This document shows, one piece after another, positions 11,378 to 23,823 of a stretch of 64,000 nt of DNA. Location: assembly GCF_002104995.1 (NCBI RefSeq), contig NW_024468259.1, positions 248,001 to 312,000 of the forward strand, in the 5' to 3' direction. The notes under the pieces were generated by a model, which saw nothing but the letters and a program-made list of their open reading frames with translations, ran no database searches and was not told the origin of the DNA. Position numbers and translations under genes: made by a program. This stretch comes from Linderina pennispora (taxonomy: Eukaryota > Kickxellomycota > Kickxellomycetes > Kickxellales > Kickxellaceae). How positions within the stretch are numbered: position 1 is the first letter of the stretch; each line of letters begins with the position of its first letter.

Positions 11378-12099
11378 GGCTGCTGCTAAGAGAGGGCATT
11401 TACTACCAGTTTTCCCATGGCGCTGATGGCGTCTGGCGCTATTTTAACACATTTCTTGCAGCCTTGTTCTCGTTAGAAATCTCACGCTTGCTTGAAATCT
11501 TTGCAATGCCTCACTTGGAGAGAGCACGGCACTACACGGTGTAGACAGCCGTATCTAGCAGCAATAGTCTAGGTGCCCTCCTCGCCCACTAAGCATTGCA
11601 TGCCTTGTGTTTCTACCTGGTCGAGTTTTATAATTGGCCTGGCAAAAGGGGGTCAACAGACATACAAACGATCTGCAGCGTCTCACCTCAGAAAAAGGGT
11701 TTGCTCATACTATGTCCAACAGCGCCTCGCAACGGTATTTGCTTTGCTTTGCTCAGCTTTGTTTCAGTCCATGTCAACAAGCTGGAAAGGAACTGAGGGA
11801 TATTGAGGAGCAGATCCCCTAGTGACCCGTGCTCGATGCAAAGCGCTTGCCCCTGGCACGTCCCCGGTACCTCCGCGCTTCCTGATTCTCTCAGTTGGAT
11901 GCATTGTTCGACACACGAGGAGCACGGAAATAATGCATTTCATCATCCACACCTCTGCAAACACCGAGCCCACATAAAAGGTCAGTTTCCTGTTGTTGGG
12001 AGCTAGCAGGCCTCTGCTTCAAGCGCAACACCCTTATTCCACCGCATCCAGTATTGTCATCTACTCTTATCCCAACTACACACCGCGGCATACTATCGC
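11378..12099. other. spacer between TMEM16 and UNC93-like genes
   Basis: 722 bases between two plus-strand genes. Short open frames on both strands show no recognisable motif. It probably holds the TMEM16 3' end and the promoter of the transporter. Confidence 0.4.
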
Positions 12100-13502
12100 A
12101 TGAGCCTCACGCTACACTCGCCAGGCAACCAGCTCTACATTCTGAGCCTAGTTAGCCTCTGTGGCCCTGGGATGATGTTTGCCCTCATTTCCCTGGGTAG
12201 TGCGACCTGAGAAGAGCCCGGATCCCGACAATATGTTCGAGATCAACCTGAGTCTTATCGTCAGTTTCCTCCTGACTGGCATTTTCAGCTTCCTTGGCTG
12301 CAACATCCTGTACCGCATTGGTGTTCGTTTGTGCATGTTCGCATCTTGCATTTTCATATCGTTCTACTCATTTACCTATGCGTATCGCTACATAGCGGAA
12401 ATCAACGACCCGCCTATAGCGCTGAGCATCGTTTCTGCAGTGTTCATGGGCATTGGCGTCGGGGTATTCTTCTCGATTCAGACAACAATCAATATCAAGT
12501 ACCCGCGCGAGGAGGTCCGCGGCAAATACCTAGCCATCTTTGCTGCGTTCTTCAACCTGGGCGGCATGCTGGGTCGGGATTCTCCAGTTCTCACTCAACT
12601 ACCAGGACGGCAAGCGGAGCAGTTTCTCCAACTACACATACCTTTCCTTGGGTATCGTCCAGGTATTTGGCGCAGTAATCTCTCTTGCTCTTGTCTCTCC
12701 AACAAAGGTCAGGCGCGATGATAGTACAGTCGTCATGTCGCACTCGGCAGATCCTGTCGTCAAAGAGCTGGCGAATATGGTCAAACACCTTGTGTCAAAG
12801 TGGGCGCTGCTCTTTGCCACACCATATATAGTCTCGCACATCGGGTTCGCCTACACCTCGAATATCCTCAACGGCGCTGTTTTTGATGCTCGCACGCGTG
12901 GATTCAACAACATATTCTTCTGGCTTGCCAAGACAGTCGGCGCGGTCGTGCTGGGTCTTATTCTTGATCACACCAAATGGAGTCGGCGGCGTCGGGCCAT
13001 CACTGCTGTTGTCATTCTAGCGCTTGTCTCAAACGGGGTTTGGATTGGAGGAATTTTCAACCAGATGCAGATGTTCCCGTCTGGGAACATTGGCCATTTT
13101 CATGAAAAGCCTCTTGATTACACCGACCCTGCTGCCGGCCCCACTATCACGCTGTATGCGTTCTTCGGGCTCTTCATCGGCATCTTTGACACGTGCATCA
13201 TGTGGTTCATTAGTCTGCTCTCGGACGACTTTGATGTCACAGGAAGAAACGTCAGCGTGTTCCGCGGGCTCCAGGCACTTGGGACAGCCGTTTCGTGGGT
13301 CATGGTGAATAACATGTCCATCTCGACTCTTTGCTATGTCAACTGGGGCCTGCTCCTTCTTGGCCTGTGCCCGCTCGCCTACTTTGCCCTGGTCATCCTG
13401 CGCAATAATACTGTCCCATCAGAGTATGACGTTGACATGGAATTTGCTGAGCTTCGGACGCCTTCATACACCTACAAGGCATCCTCAGAATATTATCTTT
13501 AA
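12100..13502 (+). CDS. UNC93-like (DUF895) major facilitator superfamily transporter, two frame breaks
   Basis: A polytopic membrane protein of the fungal UNC93/DUF895 branch of the MFS; transported substrate unknown. From Met at 12100 the first helix region reads LYILSLVSLCGPGMMFALISLG, which fits the CGPGMF-like signature of this branch. About ten further hydrophobic segments follow, including YREEVRGKYLA-like and FAAFFNLGGMLG blocks and a long C-terminal half (12.6-13.5 kb) in one open frame. Two single-base shifts are needed: near 12205, just after LGSAT, and near 12572, at the GGGTCGGGATT context. An AATAAA at 13574-13579 follows the stop by about 70 bases. Family call is good; start is supported by the conserved first helix. 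Confidence 0.82.
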
Positions 13503-13879
13503 ATACCACTCTTTACGATCTGTTTATTCCATAAGCATCTTCATCCTTTACCCTTCAATTGGTTATTACTGGTAATAAAGTATCACAGGGCGCGCCTCAA
13601 TAGTCTGCAAAAGATACTTCTTCCATATGTTGAAGTTGTGTTGCGGTAGGCATGTTCTACTACGCACTAGGCACGCCACCGCTAATGAAAGACACGATAC
13701 ACACGGAAATATTAATGGCGTCTCTAAATTGCCCATGACATACTTTGCAGTAATGTTTTGCTCCAAAGATGCCATGTGCCATCTTGCGCTTTACAATGCC
13801 TCTACCTTTTCTCGTAGCTCTATTTTGCAAGGTCGCTAGCTTTATCTTTATTCACAAGGTTTTATGCCCAGCGGTCATC
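13503..13879. other. spacer between UNC93-like and ABC transporter genes
   Basis: 377 bases. It holds the AATAAA at 13574-13579 for the upstream gene and presumably the promoter of the ABC transporter. No gene seen. Confidence 0.4.
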
Positions 13880-16800
13880 ATGACTTGGCCAACCAGTCCC
13901 CAAATTCAACAAGGAGGTCGCAAGAAGGTGGTAATCTTTGAAGAGTCTGGCTCCCAGGCCGCACACTGAAGCCAACTGCCATGAAAACGTTGCTTCGTGG
14001 TTCTCCCGCATATTCTTTTGCTGGATTACGCCGTTAATAGCCCACGGCTTCAAGCAGCCTGTCCAGCTGGAGTCCCTCCCAAACATTGGTGTTGGTAGCG
14101 AAATGCGCCCAGATGCAATATCTGAACGTTTCATGGCTGAATGGGTGAAAGAAAAGCGCAGAGCAGCCAATCCCAATGTTCGTGCACAGAGCAAGCTCTT
14201 GAAACTGCTTGAATTGTGCGAGGTGGGGAAGCACATGTGTATACGTACTTGGGCAATAGTTACACACAATAGTCGTCTACGTTCCGAGACCATGCATCGG
14301 ATGCAATCTAAGCCGAGCCTAGCATTCGCTTTGTATCCGATTTTGTCCGGCTATCTGCTACGCGCCTTCATCACACGGCTGCTTGCTGAGCTCATACCAG
14401 TGTTCATTCCCGTGCTTGTAAAGATGACAACAACATATGCTCACCACAAACGGGCAGCAGCACACAAACACGGCATACCTGAACCTCCGAACTGGCAGGG
14501 GTATGTTTTAGTGTTTGGTATATTTGCTATGCTTCTGCTAAGCTCATGGTCTCTGCAATGGTTTTTCTACGAGGTCAGCAAGGCTGCAATTATCGCTCGG
14601 ACAGCACTAGCCTCGGCAGTATACCGCAAGTCTCTGGTTCTAACATCACAGGCTCGCTCGCGCCAGACACTTGGCAGATTGACCAACCTGATCTCGTCAG
14701 ACTTGGGCCAGATCGAGAGGGGCATCACATATGTTGTCATGTGCATTACCATCCCGGTCCAGGTTCTCGTTTCGGTTGCTGTTTTGGTACTGATGGTTGG
14801 TCCATCGAGCATCGCTGGCTGGGCAGTTGTGGTTGGATTTGTTCCCATGCAGATGTGGGCCTCCAAGTATATTGTCCGTCTCCGCAAAAGCGTGGCCACA
14901 TATACAGACAAGCGCATGCGCGCAACACGTGAAGCACTTCAGGGAATGAAGGTTATAAAGTTTTTTGTCTGGGAAGACTCGATTGCCAGCACTATCCAGG
15001 GGTTCCGCAGCCAGGAAACCAAGGCTCATTGCCTACATCAACCTTGCACGCTACGGGCTTATCTCGCTTGCGCTCAACTCTCCTGTACTGGCATCGATCC
15101 TGACATTTGCCATACTCACTGTGTTGGGTGGAAGGCTGCATGCGGGTGCTGTGTTTGCTGTCATCGGCATTTTCAACTCGATGTCAGTGCCGCTGAGCTG
15201 GCTGCCAGTCGCACTTACCGAAACTCGCAATTCCAAGGTGCCATTGGAGAGAATCACCGATGTATTGCTCGAGGAGGAGCTCGATCGACCAGTAGTCCCA
15301 CAACGTAGACTAGATGTAGCGATCCGCATATCTCATGGCCGCTTTGCCTGGAGGTACCAAGCTGCCCTAGTCAGCTCGGAGAACCCCGACTCCTCTCGCG
15401 AATCCCGCATTCAGCATCTGGGTGGCCCTCGCAAGCGCAATGCCGGCCAGGATGAAAACAGTCTATCGCTCTATCACATACCGCTTCCCGGCAGAATTCA
15501 GCTGCTGACACAGACAGAGATGGCATACAGCCATTCCTCCTTGACACCATCAACATCGAGATCCCACACGGGTCATTGGCAATCATTGTTGGCCCAGTGG
15601 GTAGTGGAAAGAGCTCATTGATGAATGCGCTAGTCGGCGAAATGAAGCGCATCTCAGGAAGCTTGGATGTTGGCGGCACACTCAGTTACGCTGCGCAGGC
15701 TCCATGGATCATGAACGCCACGATTCGGGACAACATCACATTTGGCCTCCCATACGACGAAGAAAAGTATTTGAATGTCATTGAGGCATGTGCCCTCGAT
15801 ATCGACCTGGCAGAACTTCCGGAACGCGATCTTACAGAAATTGGCGAGCGCGGCGTAACACTGTCTGGCGGGCAGAAGCAACGAGTCAGCATTGCCAGGG
15901 CTGCATATGCTGATAGCGATATCGTGCTGCTAGACGATTCCTTGTCCGCAGTCGACGTCAGTGTGTCGCACGCTATTTTCAAGTACTGCATCCAGGGGTA
16001 CTTGAAAGGTCGAACTCGGGTGCTAGTTACGCACTGTCTGGACTATCTCCCCATGGCTGACCTGGTTGTCACTATAAATAGCGGCCGAGTTGTTGAGCAA
16101 GGTTCGTTTGCCAATCTGCTGTCACTGGGCGGTCATTACGTCGACCATGTACAACTCTTATCTGAGCTCACGAATGGACAACGATGGAGAGTGCGAACAT
16201 ACCCAGATGCGAGGGCATGCTACGTACTCAGTCTGGCAGCTCGCTACATACTGCGTCTCTAATCAAGACTGCGCCATGGGCGACTGAAAACCAGATAGAT
16301 TCAACCATCTGCATCTGACCAGCACACCGGTGGATCCGCGACAAGCACATTCGATACTCGTAGCAGCTCCTCACGGAATGATTCTGGCCCAGGGGTGGAT
16401 CCGAGCCCTGAGAGTTCAGGCGAGTACTCTGGTGACATCATGCTCAAAGTTATTTACAGTGGATCGGCAAAGGCAAGGATCAGGCGCACAGCTGCCTTCT
16501 GCGTCTGTTGCAAACAAGCTTATGAGCGACGAGGAACGGGTGACGGGCCAAGTGGCCTTGCAGACATACATTGCCTATCTTCGCGCTGGTGGCGGATGGG
16601 CTTACATTTGCAGGAGTCGTACTAGGCCTGGTCCTTATGCAGGGCTGCCGCGTTGGAAGCGATTTTTGGATGCGAGCATGGGTGCATAGCACAAAGGACA
16701 CAGGAAGCCTGCCATTCACCATTGGTATATATGCCTTGCTTGGTCTGACGCAGTTTGTCTGGTTCGCGCTATTTGCGCTTTTCCTGGTGATTACGACATA

Positions 16801-18439
16801 TAAGGGATCACAGAAGCTCCACGAGGGTGCCCTGAAGCGCGTGCTGCGATCGCCAATGTCATTTTTCGACACGACACCGCTAGGCAGGATTCTCAATCGG
16901 TTTACCCGCGATATGGACTCGTTGGACCTGGTGCTGTGCGAGTTCTTCAGGCAGTTTTACCAGAATACCTCGCGGCTTGTCGGTGCCTTTGTCACAATCT
17001 CGATACTCGTTCCTATTTTCCTCGCACCGCTAGCACCCCTTGTCGTAGTAAGCTGGCTCCTCATCTTCGTTTACATGCGCACATCCGTTGAGGTTCAGCG
17101 GGTTGCTGCTATGTCCAGGTCGCCAATGTATGCCCACTACTCGGAGACACTCCAGGGGGCAGCGACCATTCGTGCATTCAGGTCTCAAGTACGCTTCGTT
17201 CTAAAAAATGACCGTGTCCTGGATGATGCCAATCGTCCGCAGTGGTATTCGCTGGTTGCTCAGAACTGGGTCTGGCTGCGCATCGACTACATTAGCCACA
17301 TACTGTCGCTGATCGTATGCATCATAATCATCGTCCAGCCGACACACTGGGATTCGGCGGCCATTGGGCTTATGCTGATGCAGGCAACACAGATGAGCGC
17401 ATATATGACGTATGCAGGCCGTGGATGGACTGAATTGCAAAACAACATGAACTCGGTCGAGCGCATTGGATATTACGCCAACTCGTTGGATCAAGAGGAA
17501 CAGCAAGGAGTGGGACACCAGGCATGAAATCACCGGGAGCGCCGACTGGAGATCGTCCGATCAAAAAAGCCCCTTCGTCATGGCCAGAGCACGGCGTTGT
17601 CATCATTCGCAATCTTTCGCTGAGGTACCGGCCCGGTCTGCCGCTAGCACTTAAGGATATCAACCTTGAGGTATTCGAGGGTGAGCGTGTCGGGGTTGTT
17701 GGCAGATCAGGCGCAGGCAAGTCTAGCCTTATATCGGCGCTGTTCCGTCTTGTCGAGCCATGTGGGGGCAAAATATACGTTGACGGCGTTGATATCCAGT
17801 GCATGCCACTATCCCAGCTGCGCCGAGGCTATCTGCATTTTGCCCCAGGACCCAGTCCTATTCGACGGCACCTTGCGATCAAATCTCGACCCATTGGGTG
17901 AGTATTCCGACACAGACATCTGGAGCGCGCTTGAGAGTTCACGGCTGAAGGAGCTTGTCTCGCAGCTTCCTGGTCGTCTGGATTCTGATATCGGCGAAGG
18001 TGGTGATAACTTTTCGGCGGGGCAGCGCCAGCTCTTTTGTTTGGCTCCGAGTGCTGCTGCGCCGGCCGCGGATTCTGGTTCTCGACGAGGCGACAGGCCA
18101 GTGTGGACCATGAGACAGACTGCGCGATCCAGCGCATCATACATAGTCTGCCGACGACCGTCATCAGCATAGCCCATCGTCTGCAAACGATCATCACATA
18201 TGACAAGGTCGCAGTTATTGATGAAGGGCAGGTTGTCGAATTTGGTAGTCCCCTGTCGCTGCTGGAGCAAGCACCTCAGACCTAATCAGTACTCCAGCGA
18301 CGATGGACCTAGTGGCGAAAGCAGCCAGCAGCAGCACACATCGGCGTTTTACAGCATGGTCAGAGAGCTGGGCGAGGCAACAGCTAACCGCATGTACCTG
18401 CAGGCGCAAGCCGCAGCGCAGGGTCGAGACAAGCAATGA
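13880..18439 (+). CDS. ABC transporter subfamily C (MRP/YOR1-like full transporter), multiple frame breaks
   Basis: An ATP-driven exporter of the ABCC family with TMD1-NBD1-TMD2-NBD2 order and no N-terminal TMD0. TMD1 begins with [22 protein letters not shown] (first part) and contains the [23 protein letters not shown] coupling region. NBD1 shows Walker [18 protein letters not shown] signature and Walker [13 protein letters not shown] (15.58-16.1 kb). TMD2 spans 16.57-17.5 kb with [23 protein letters not shown]2 shows [10 protein letters not shown]-loop [18 protein letters not shown], a broken Walker B near 18080, and ISIAHRL. At least six shifts must be bridged (about 13965, 15010, 15560, 16590, 17835, 18035-18090, 18275). 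An extra roughly 22-residue stretch near 14230-14300 may be an unspliced intron. Start is 13880 or 13938. The substrate is unknown. It converges on EBP2, with 51 bases between the two stops. Confidence 0.88.
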
Positions 18440-18490
18440 TGTTTATTTGATCCATAGATACCACGTCTAAAGCGAAATATAGCGCTGTAT

Positions 18491-19355
18491 CTATTTGCCG
18501 TTCTGCCTCTTGGACTTGCCAAGGCGCTTGGATCTGCCGCTCTTTGGGATGGCCGAGAAGGTGGAGCTCTTGTTGCGCTTGACGCTGAAAGTGCTCATAT
18601 CAGCTGTGCTCTCGGCGGTGTTCCGCTTTATGCCGCGCTTCTTGCCACCGAAGCCGAACCGATCGTTCTTTGCCTGGCGCTTCTTGCCGGGATGTCGGCT
18701 TTCCCTTCTTTCCTGCAGCCCTAGCCTGCTTCTTCGACCTGGGCTGGCCCTCGTCGTCGGATTCAATATCAATAGCAAAGTCGTCGGCATCGCCCAGGTC
18801 CCCGCTGCGCAACCGCTTCTTGATGGTGGCGATCTTGTCCAGGGCCGCCTTCTTCTGGTCCTCGCGCTCCTTCAGCTTCTCCTGCTGGATCTTCTTTCCA
18901 TACTTGCGCAGCTCGCGCTGCTTCTTGGCCTCCTCGGCGTTCTGGATGCCCTTCTGCTGGTCGAGCAGCTTCTGGCGGATCTTCATCATGTGCTCATCAG
19001 ACTTGACCATCTCGGCAAAGTAGTCATCGGGGCGCGAGAACGGGACGCCAGCCTTTTCCACCTCGAGCTTGCCCTTGATGGCTGCCTCCAGGCCCTGCTC
19101 GTAGAACTTGAGCTCACGATCCAGGTCGTTCTCGGTCTTCTCAACAACGATCGGCTTCGAGCTCGTGATGTCGCACCTCTGGAGCCAGGGCAGACCCTTC
19201 ATCGAGATCTCCTCAACGAGTGCGGTCAGCGCATCGGTGTGGTTGATGTACTCCTTCTTCTGCACAAGGTCGCTCGACTCCAGAGCAGCAATTTCAAGGG
19301 CTGTCTCCTCGTCCTCGGCAATGATCTCCTCGTAGGTGCGCTCGTCGTCGGACAT
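18491..19355 (-). CDS. EBP2: rRNA-processing protein EBP2, one frame break
   Basis: A nucleolar factor for 27S pre-rRNA processing and 60S subunit assembly. From Met at 19355 (MSDDERTYEE) there is an acidic N terminus. The conserved EBP2 core follows: GLPWLQRCDITS, DLDRELKFYEQ, GVPFSRPDDYFAEMVKSDEHM, and a lysine-rich coiled-coil region with KKQRELRKYGKK. The C-terminal family motif NDRFGFGGKKRGIKRNT lies in another frame, so one shift near 18715 must be bridged. The extreme C terminus is strongly basic, as expected for a nucleolar RNA-associated protein. Together with EMG1 about 4.5 kb away, it makes this a ribosome-biogenesis-rich interval. Confidence 0.92.
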
Positions 19356-19922
19356 AGTTTGGACTGTGTGTGTCAGGGTGCGGGGCTTCTGCAAGCTAGC
19401 GTAGAAATAGGGTGCAAATGAACAAGGCTAAAGAAGAGAAATGCGCTAGCAAGCCGAAGAGCAACATTTTTACAATATTTTTGCAGATGATTGATGCGAT
19501 TGCTAGATCAATCACACGCCATAACGCTGGGATTTGCCCAGCACCTGGCACGTGCATGTGACCTGTGAAACAGGTACTCAGAGCAGATCCGTCGAGCAAA
19601 GCAAGCGGCCCTGCACAGCTCCAGCGACAGAGTGGAGCCAGCTGGGCCGAAGAATAGAATGGAGATGCAAGGACCACCATTGCCATAGCCGCTTGCCTTG
19701 GGTGGGCTGTCGACGCATCCTAGATAGCGGTGGACTGTGAGACATGCATTGCCCAAAAGTGTTTGTCCGCCGCGTCAAAAGGTTAGCCAGCCAGTTGCCG
19801 ATTGCCCGCTGCTACCACCTGGACTGGCTACACCTTATCATTCATTTACTATTCTCTGTACAGCCATGGTTGGTCCGCTACAAATATCACCGATACGTAC
19901 AGAATTCGACAACACAGACACG
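19356..19922. promoter_or_regulatory. divergent intergenic region, EBP2 / CABLES-like gene
   Basis: 567 bases between two divergent genes. Short open frames occur but show no motifs. It should contain both promoters; no clear TATA box was found. Confidence 0.35.
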
Positions 19923-22900
19923 ATGCTCCAGGGAATCAACTCAACGAAGTCGCAGCGTGCGCAGCAGCGGCGAAGCCAGCGCAAACACCGGGGTGGATGA
20001 CGAACGTGCAAAGAGCACCCGCAGGCGTAATGAGCGGGCGATGCAATTTCTGACGTCGATAAAGACCAGCGCGGTTGACGAGTCACAAATGGCGGCACTC
20101 AACAGCTCCGAGTCTGACAACGGGCATCAGCGCATTGACTTTGACCCGCGCGGCGTGCTGGCGCACGATCCATCCTGGCCCTGGATTTGCAACTAGGCAT
20201 ATGGGCCATATCCCTGGATTCATGTCCCACGACCCTGGCTCGAGCTCCGACGGGGGCCGCATGCATGCTGGCGATCATGACGGTGCTGCTGGCGAGGCTG
20301 GGTTCGCGCGTAAATACACTCTTACCGCCGGAGAGCATGGTGACCCTCGAAGTGCACCTCGCAACACAGAGTTTGTGCAGATGAAGCCATCTGCGTTCCC
20401 AATGATCTTCTCGTCGATAAAGCCATTTCGTAGTCAAGGGTGATGAAAAGCATGGGTAAGTTGTGCTGCATGCATTTCAGATGCTGGTGCTGCAAACGTT
20501 CGTGCTGCTAGGCATAGGTTTTTGTTTGCTGACAGAAAAGTCAGGCGTGATTTGTATGTAGCGAGCGCGTGGCCAGTGCGGACATGGACAAAAAGGTAGG
20601 CAAGCAATATCTGAAAAATGGCCATGTGGACACAGTGCATTATCAGGAAAACATGATCTGACCACGTATATGTCGGTGTGGTCGTTTTATTGTAGGACGA
20701 GTCATTTGTACATCTGCTGTACCCACTTCACACACTCGAGTAAGTATTGTCCTGTTTTCTTGATTGCTTTCTATTTGTCGAGGGGCACATGTCTCTCCTA
20801 GCTGCCTGGATAGCCTCAATATCTTATTGGATGTGCCCTTCCAATCAATCGGGGGAACATGCAGCGATTGACATATTCCGGCCGTGTCCTTGTGAGAGGA
20901 ATGAGAAACATGTATTCGCACTGCATGTAGCGTATCCGGAAACTATTCATTGCTGTGTGAACATCGGTCAGTGCCTGATAGTATGTCTCCAAAGGGCACA
21001 CAGAAGAATCACTGCCACAGCACGCTTGTGGATGATAAAAGAAGACTCAATGGCGCGAAAGGCAATTGCAGATTAGGAAGTTTGAAGTAGACAGCGTAAA
21101 TGAGTGGTACCTCCACTGTCAGTCATCTGCCAGCTGTGGAGGGCGCACGTAGCGAGTGGCAGGTGCGATTGGCTGCCGGCCGATATACATCTCAATCCGT
21201 GATGCCCATATATTAGTGCAGCCTTCCCATGACCTCCATCCAGGCTGTGGTCCTTTACCTCGCACTCTGTCTATATTTATCGCTTGGTAGGCTATGTTTG
21301 TTGGGGGTGTAGACGGGATAGAGGCCATACCTTCAAATATAGTGGTGCATGTGAGAAAGGAGGGGACGGCTTCAGCATCCCCAGCAATGCAATTGGCTGG
21401 TAGCCAGATTCACAGCCATGTCTAGCATATTTTTAGCTTTATTAGTGTCGACTTCTGCCTCGAAGTGCTGCTATTTATGCGCATGCAGCGGTCGATCGTG
21501 TTCTGAAGGGCGATAGCTAAGTGCAACCAGTTTTTTTTTTGCGGAAATAGGCCTGATATCAACGAGCATGAACCAGTAGCTGCAGTGAATGCAACAAACG
21601 CAGCAGGGTGGCAGTGGCCAAGGCAGCGCGTACCAGCCTAATCGTCTTGACGATCCAGGGCTTCACAAGGGACTGCAGCGAACGGTGCTGGGCCTTACCG
21701 GATACATGGGGACTGTATTTGAGTACTCGCGACCAGACGAGCTTGCGACAGGAGCTGAACGACCATTTCCGCGAGACACACCCCGAGCTTGTGGCTGTTG
21801 GCCTGACGCTAGACCAGATTCGCCGTCTCAGAACACACATGCTGCGCGTGACGCGGGAGCAAGACCTGGAGCTTTCGACAGCGGCGCTGGGATGGGTGTA
21901 CTTTGAGAAGCTCATTTGGAAGGGCTATGTTGTCAAGGACAACCGCAAGCTGATTGCAGGTAAGTGAGAATGCCGCATCATCCCAGTGACACGAGCACCG
22001 TGTATCTGCCAAAGTGTACTGCCTGCTTGCATGTGAATTCCCGCCATGTCCGCTTGCTGTGACAGAACCTATTGTTAGCCATCCTATGCAGCATGCCGTA
22101 AAAATATCGCAACCCTCCCTCCTACCCTCCCTCCCCTCTCCACACATTCGAGATGCCATGGCATGACCAAAGGCTGGCCTGCCTCCCCAATTCTGCAGCG
22201 GGCATGGCTCGTGACCTTTTCTCACTCTCTCTGCAATTACGAATGTTTATTCCGTGTCGAGCCAACCAGGCCAACCCCCAATTCAATTTGCGCAGATCGC
22301 ATTTCCCGGCAACCTGCTGGAAACAGGCAGAGGAGACAGGGAGCGAAAGAGACGCGAAGCCGCTCAATGGCAATGCGTCTTTAACTTTTCCCCTTCAATT
22401 TTCGGTTCCAATAGCCAGAATGCAGTGGCACATCCTTTATTGCTGCCTTTCCGATACGATTGAGCTGTCTTTTTTATGCGATGGCGTCTGCCCTCTGCTT
22501 TCCATGTTTGCCCGATAGTGCAGCCTTGGCACGCACAACTTCCCGAAAGTGTGATTATTGAATTGCAGGCGCACCTCCCAACAACTGACATTCGCCCATG
22601 CTTGCTGCGGCTTTCTCGGTCTTTGGAAAATATCCGGCTGGCACTAATTGCAGAAATCAAGCACTGTGGTTGACTCAGCACATCCCATTTCTTAATCCTA
22701 CATGATTGCGCCTGGGTGGACAAGCAGAGTGCGATGCGCAGGCATCGTATTGAACCACCCTTCCCGCCCAGATGTACTGGCAGGCAACAGCTAATTGAAA
22801 GCGAGGGGCGTTTCCGTATTTCCCCCTGCCATTATGGCCACAGGCAATGCTTGCGAGGGTTCCGCAATACGCATTATACGTGTGAAGCGAGCTATGCTCC

Positions 22901-23625
22901 TGTACCCAGCGACGTGCATGGTCTTGAATCAGCCATGCCTTGGACTGGCGCACGTTTGACACCCATTGTTCCAAAGCCTGTCACAGGGCTGTTCCAAAAA
23001 AAAAAAGCGGGTGCAAACCCGTTTACCTCTGGAGGAAGACGTACCTCGCAAGAGCACATTGTGTGCTGCCCACAGGCAGCTGCACCATGCGCAGATTGCT
23101 CTGCACTGTGTTCGCCAATAATTCGCATGTGTTCTGTCTCCGTGTATACATGCAGACGACTTCAAATTACTCGGGGTTGACAAAGGGAAATAGCGGAAGC
23201 AATTGTACTGAACAAATGCGTTTTCTTTATTGCGGACGATGTCTCTTTTCTGGTCACGTTGCCGAATGTAGCGGTATGTCTATATTTGGCGCTGAAAATC
23301 AACGAAGGGCGCGAGGTGTCGGTTTCCAAGTCACTTCAGGTAAGCTGTTAGTTTTGGTATGTCTTGGCTTATGTCGCCGGGCCAGACTTCTGAATTGAGC
23401 CGAGTATCAAACCTGTAGGCAATCCAGCGACGCTTTGAAGTATCGACAAGGTCCATTCTCGACCAGGAGTTCGACGTATTCGCACAGCTCGAGTTCTCGC
23501 TATGGGTCCCTCGGCATGAGTTTATGCCGCACTTTGCGCGCATGTTTGAGGCCATTGGGCTGTACCGTTCGTACGAGGATTACCTGGGCAACATTGAATT
23601 CTACGCATGTAAACTGCATGCTTGA
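19923..23625 (+). CDS. CABLES-like cyclin-box protein, spliced, with frame breaks
   Basis: A homologue of animal CABLES (Cdk5 and Abl substrate) adaptors, which carry a C-terminal cyclin fold. Exon 1 (19923-20454) encodes an N-terminal RRRNERAMQFLTSI block and a block ending FVQMKPSAFPMIFSSIKPF, both reminiscent of CABLES. Exon 2 (start about 21590, end 21959) carries NRLDDPGL, YMGTVFEY, then LTLDQIRRLRTHML and ALGWVYFEKLIWKGYVVKDN. Exon 3 (23272-23339) supplies AVCLYLALKINEGREVSVS. Exon 4 (23419-23625) supplies FDVFAQLEFSLWVPRHEFMPH and the stop. Joining 21959 to 23272 restores a GCG codon in frame and 23339 to 23419 joins in phase 0. Frame shifts occur near 19992 (extra G), 20170-20190, 20440 and 21750. 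CDK partner unknown. Confidence 0.78.
20455..21589 (+). other. intron of the CABLES-like gene, about 1.1 kb
   Basis: A strong donor GTAAGTTG begins at 20455, directly after the conserved N-terminal CABLES-like block. The acceptor lies around 21.55-21.62 kb but several AG choices exist, so the end is approximate. No gene of its own is recognised inside. Confidence 0.5.
21960..23271 (+). other. intron of the CABLES-like gene, 1312 bases
   Basis: Donor GCAG/GTAAGTGAG at 21960 and a pyrimidine-rich acceptor ending TGTAG at 23271. Splicing splits an Ala codon (phase 1) and restores the cyclin-box sequence KLIAAVCLYLALKINEG, which supports both ends. It contains CT-rich tracts (about 22110-22140) and an A run near 22996, but no recognisable gene. 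Confidence 0.75.
23340..23418 (+). other. intron of the CABLES-like gene, 79 bases
   Basis: Donor TTCAG/GTAAGCTG and acceptor CTGTAG/GCAATC. Removal joins KSLQ to AIQRRFEV in phase 0 within the cyclin fold. Confidence 0.75.
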
Positions 23626-23823
23626 GGCCACACCCCCAAGTGGCAGTGATCTCGGGTGATCGTGATCAGTGTCAAAAATATTCGAAACTTTTTTTCAGGA
23701 GCGCACTGTACTGCCTCAACGCTTTCTTGGTTCTTTCAGCACTCAATTCACTATATTTTTCAAAGGTTTTGTTGGCTGCATTCCAGCTCTGTGGAAGAGT
23801 ACACGTCCGGGCAAATACTAGAT

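Noticed and set aside
18495-19421. 308-codon plus-strand open frame overlapping EBP2
   Set aside because: It is the antisense shadow of EBP2; the minus-strand protein has clear family motifs and the plus-strand one is low-complexity Leu-rich.
23656-23823. Upstream in-frame start for EMG1 adding about 56 residues
   Set aside because: The extension is hydrophobic and unlike the family, and the region is better read as 5' untranslated sequence; the Met at 23824 fits.
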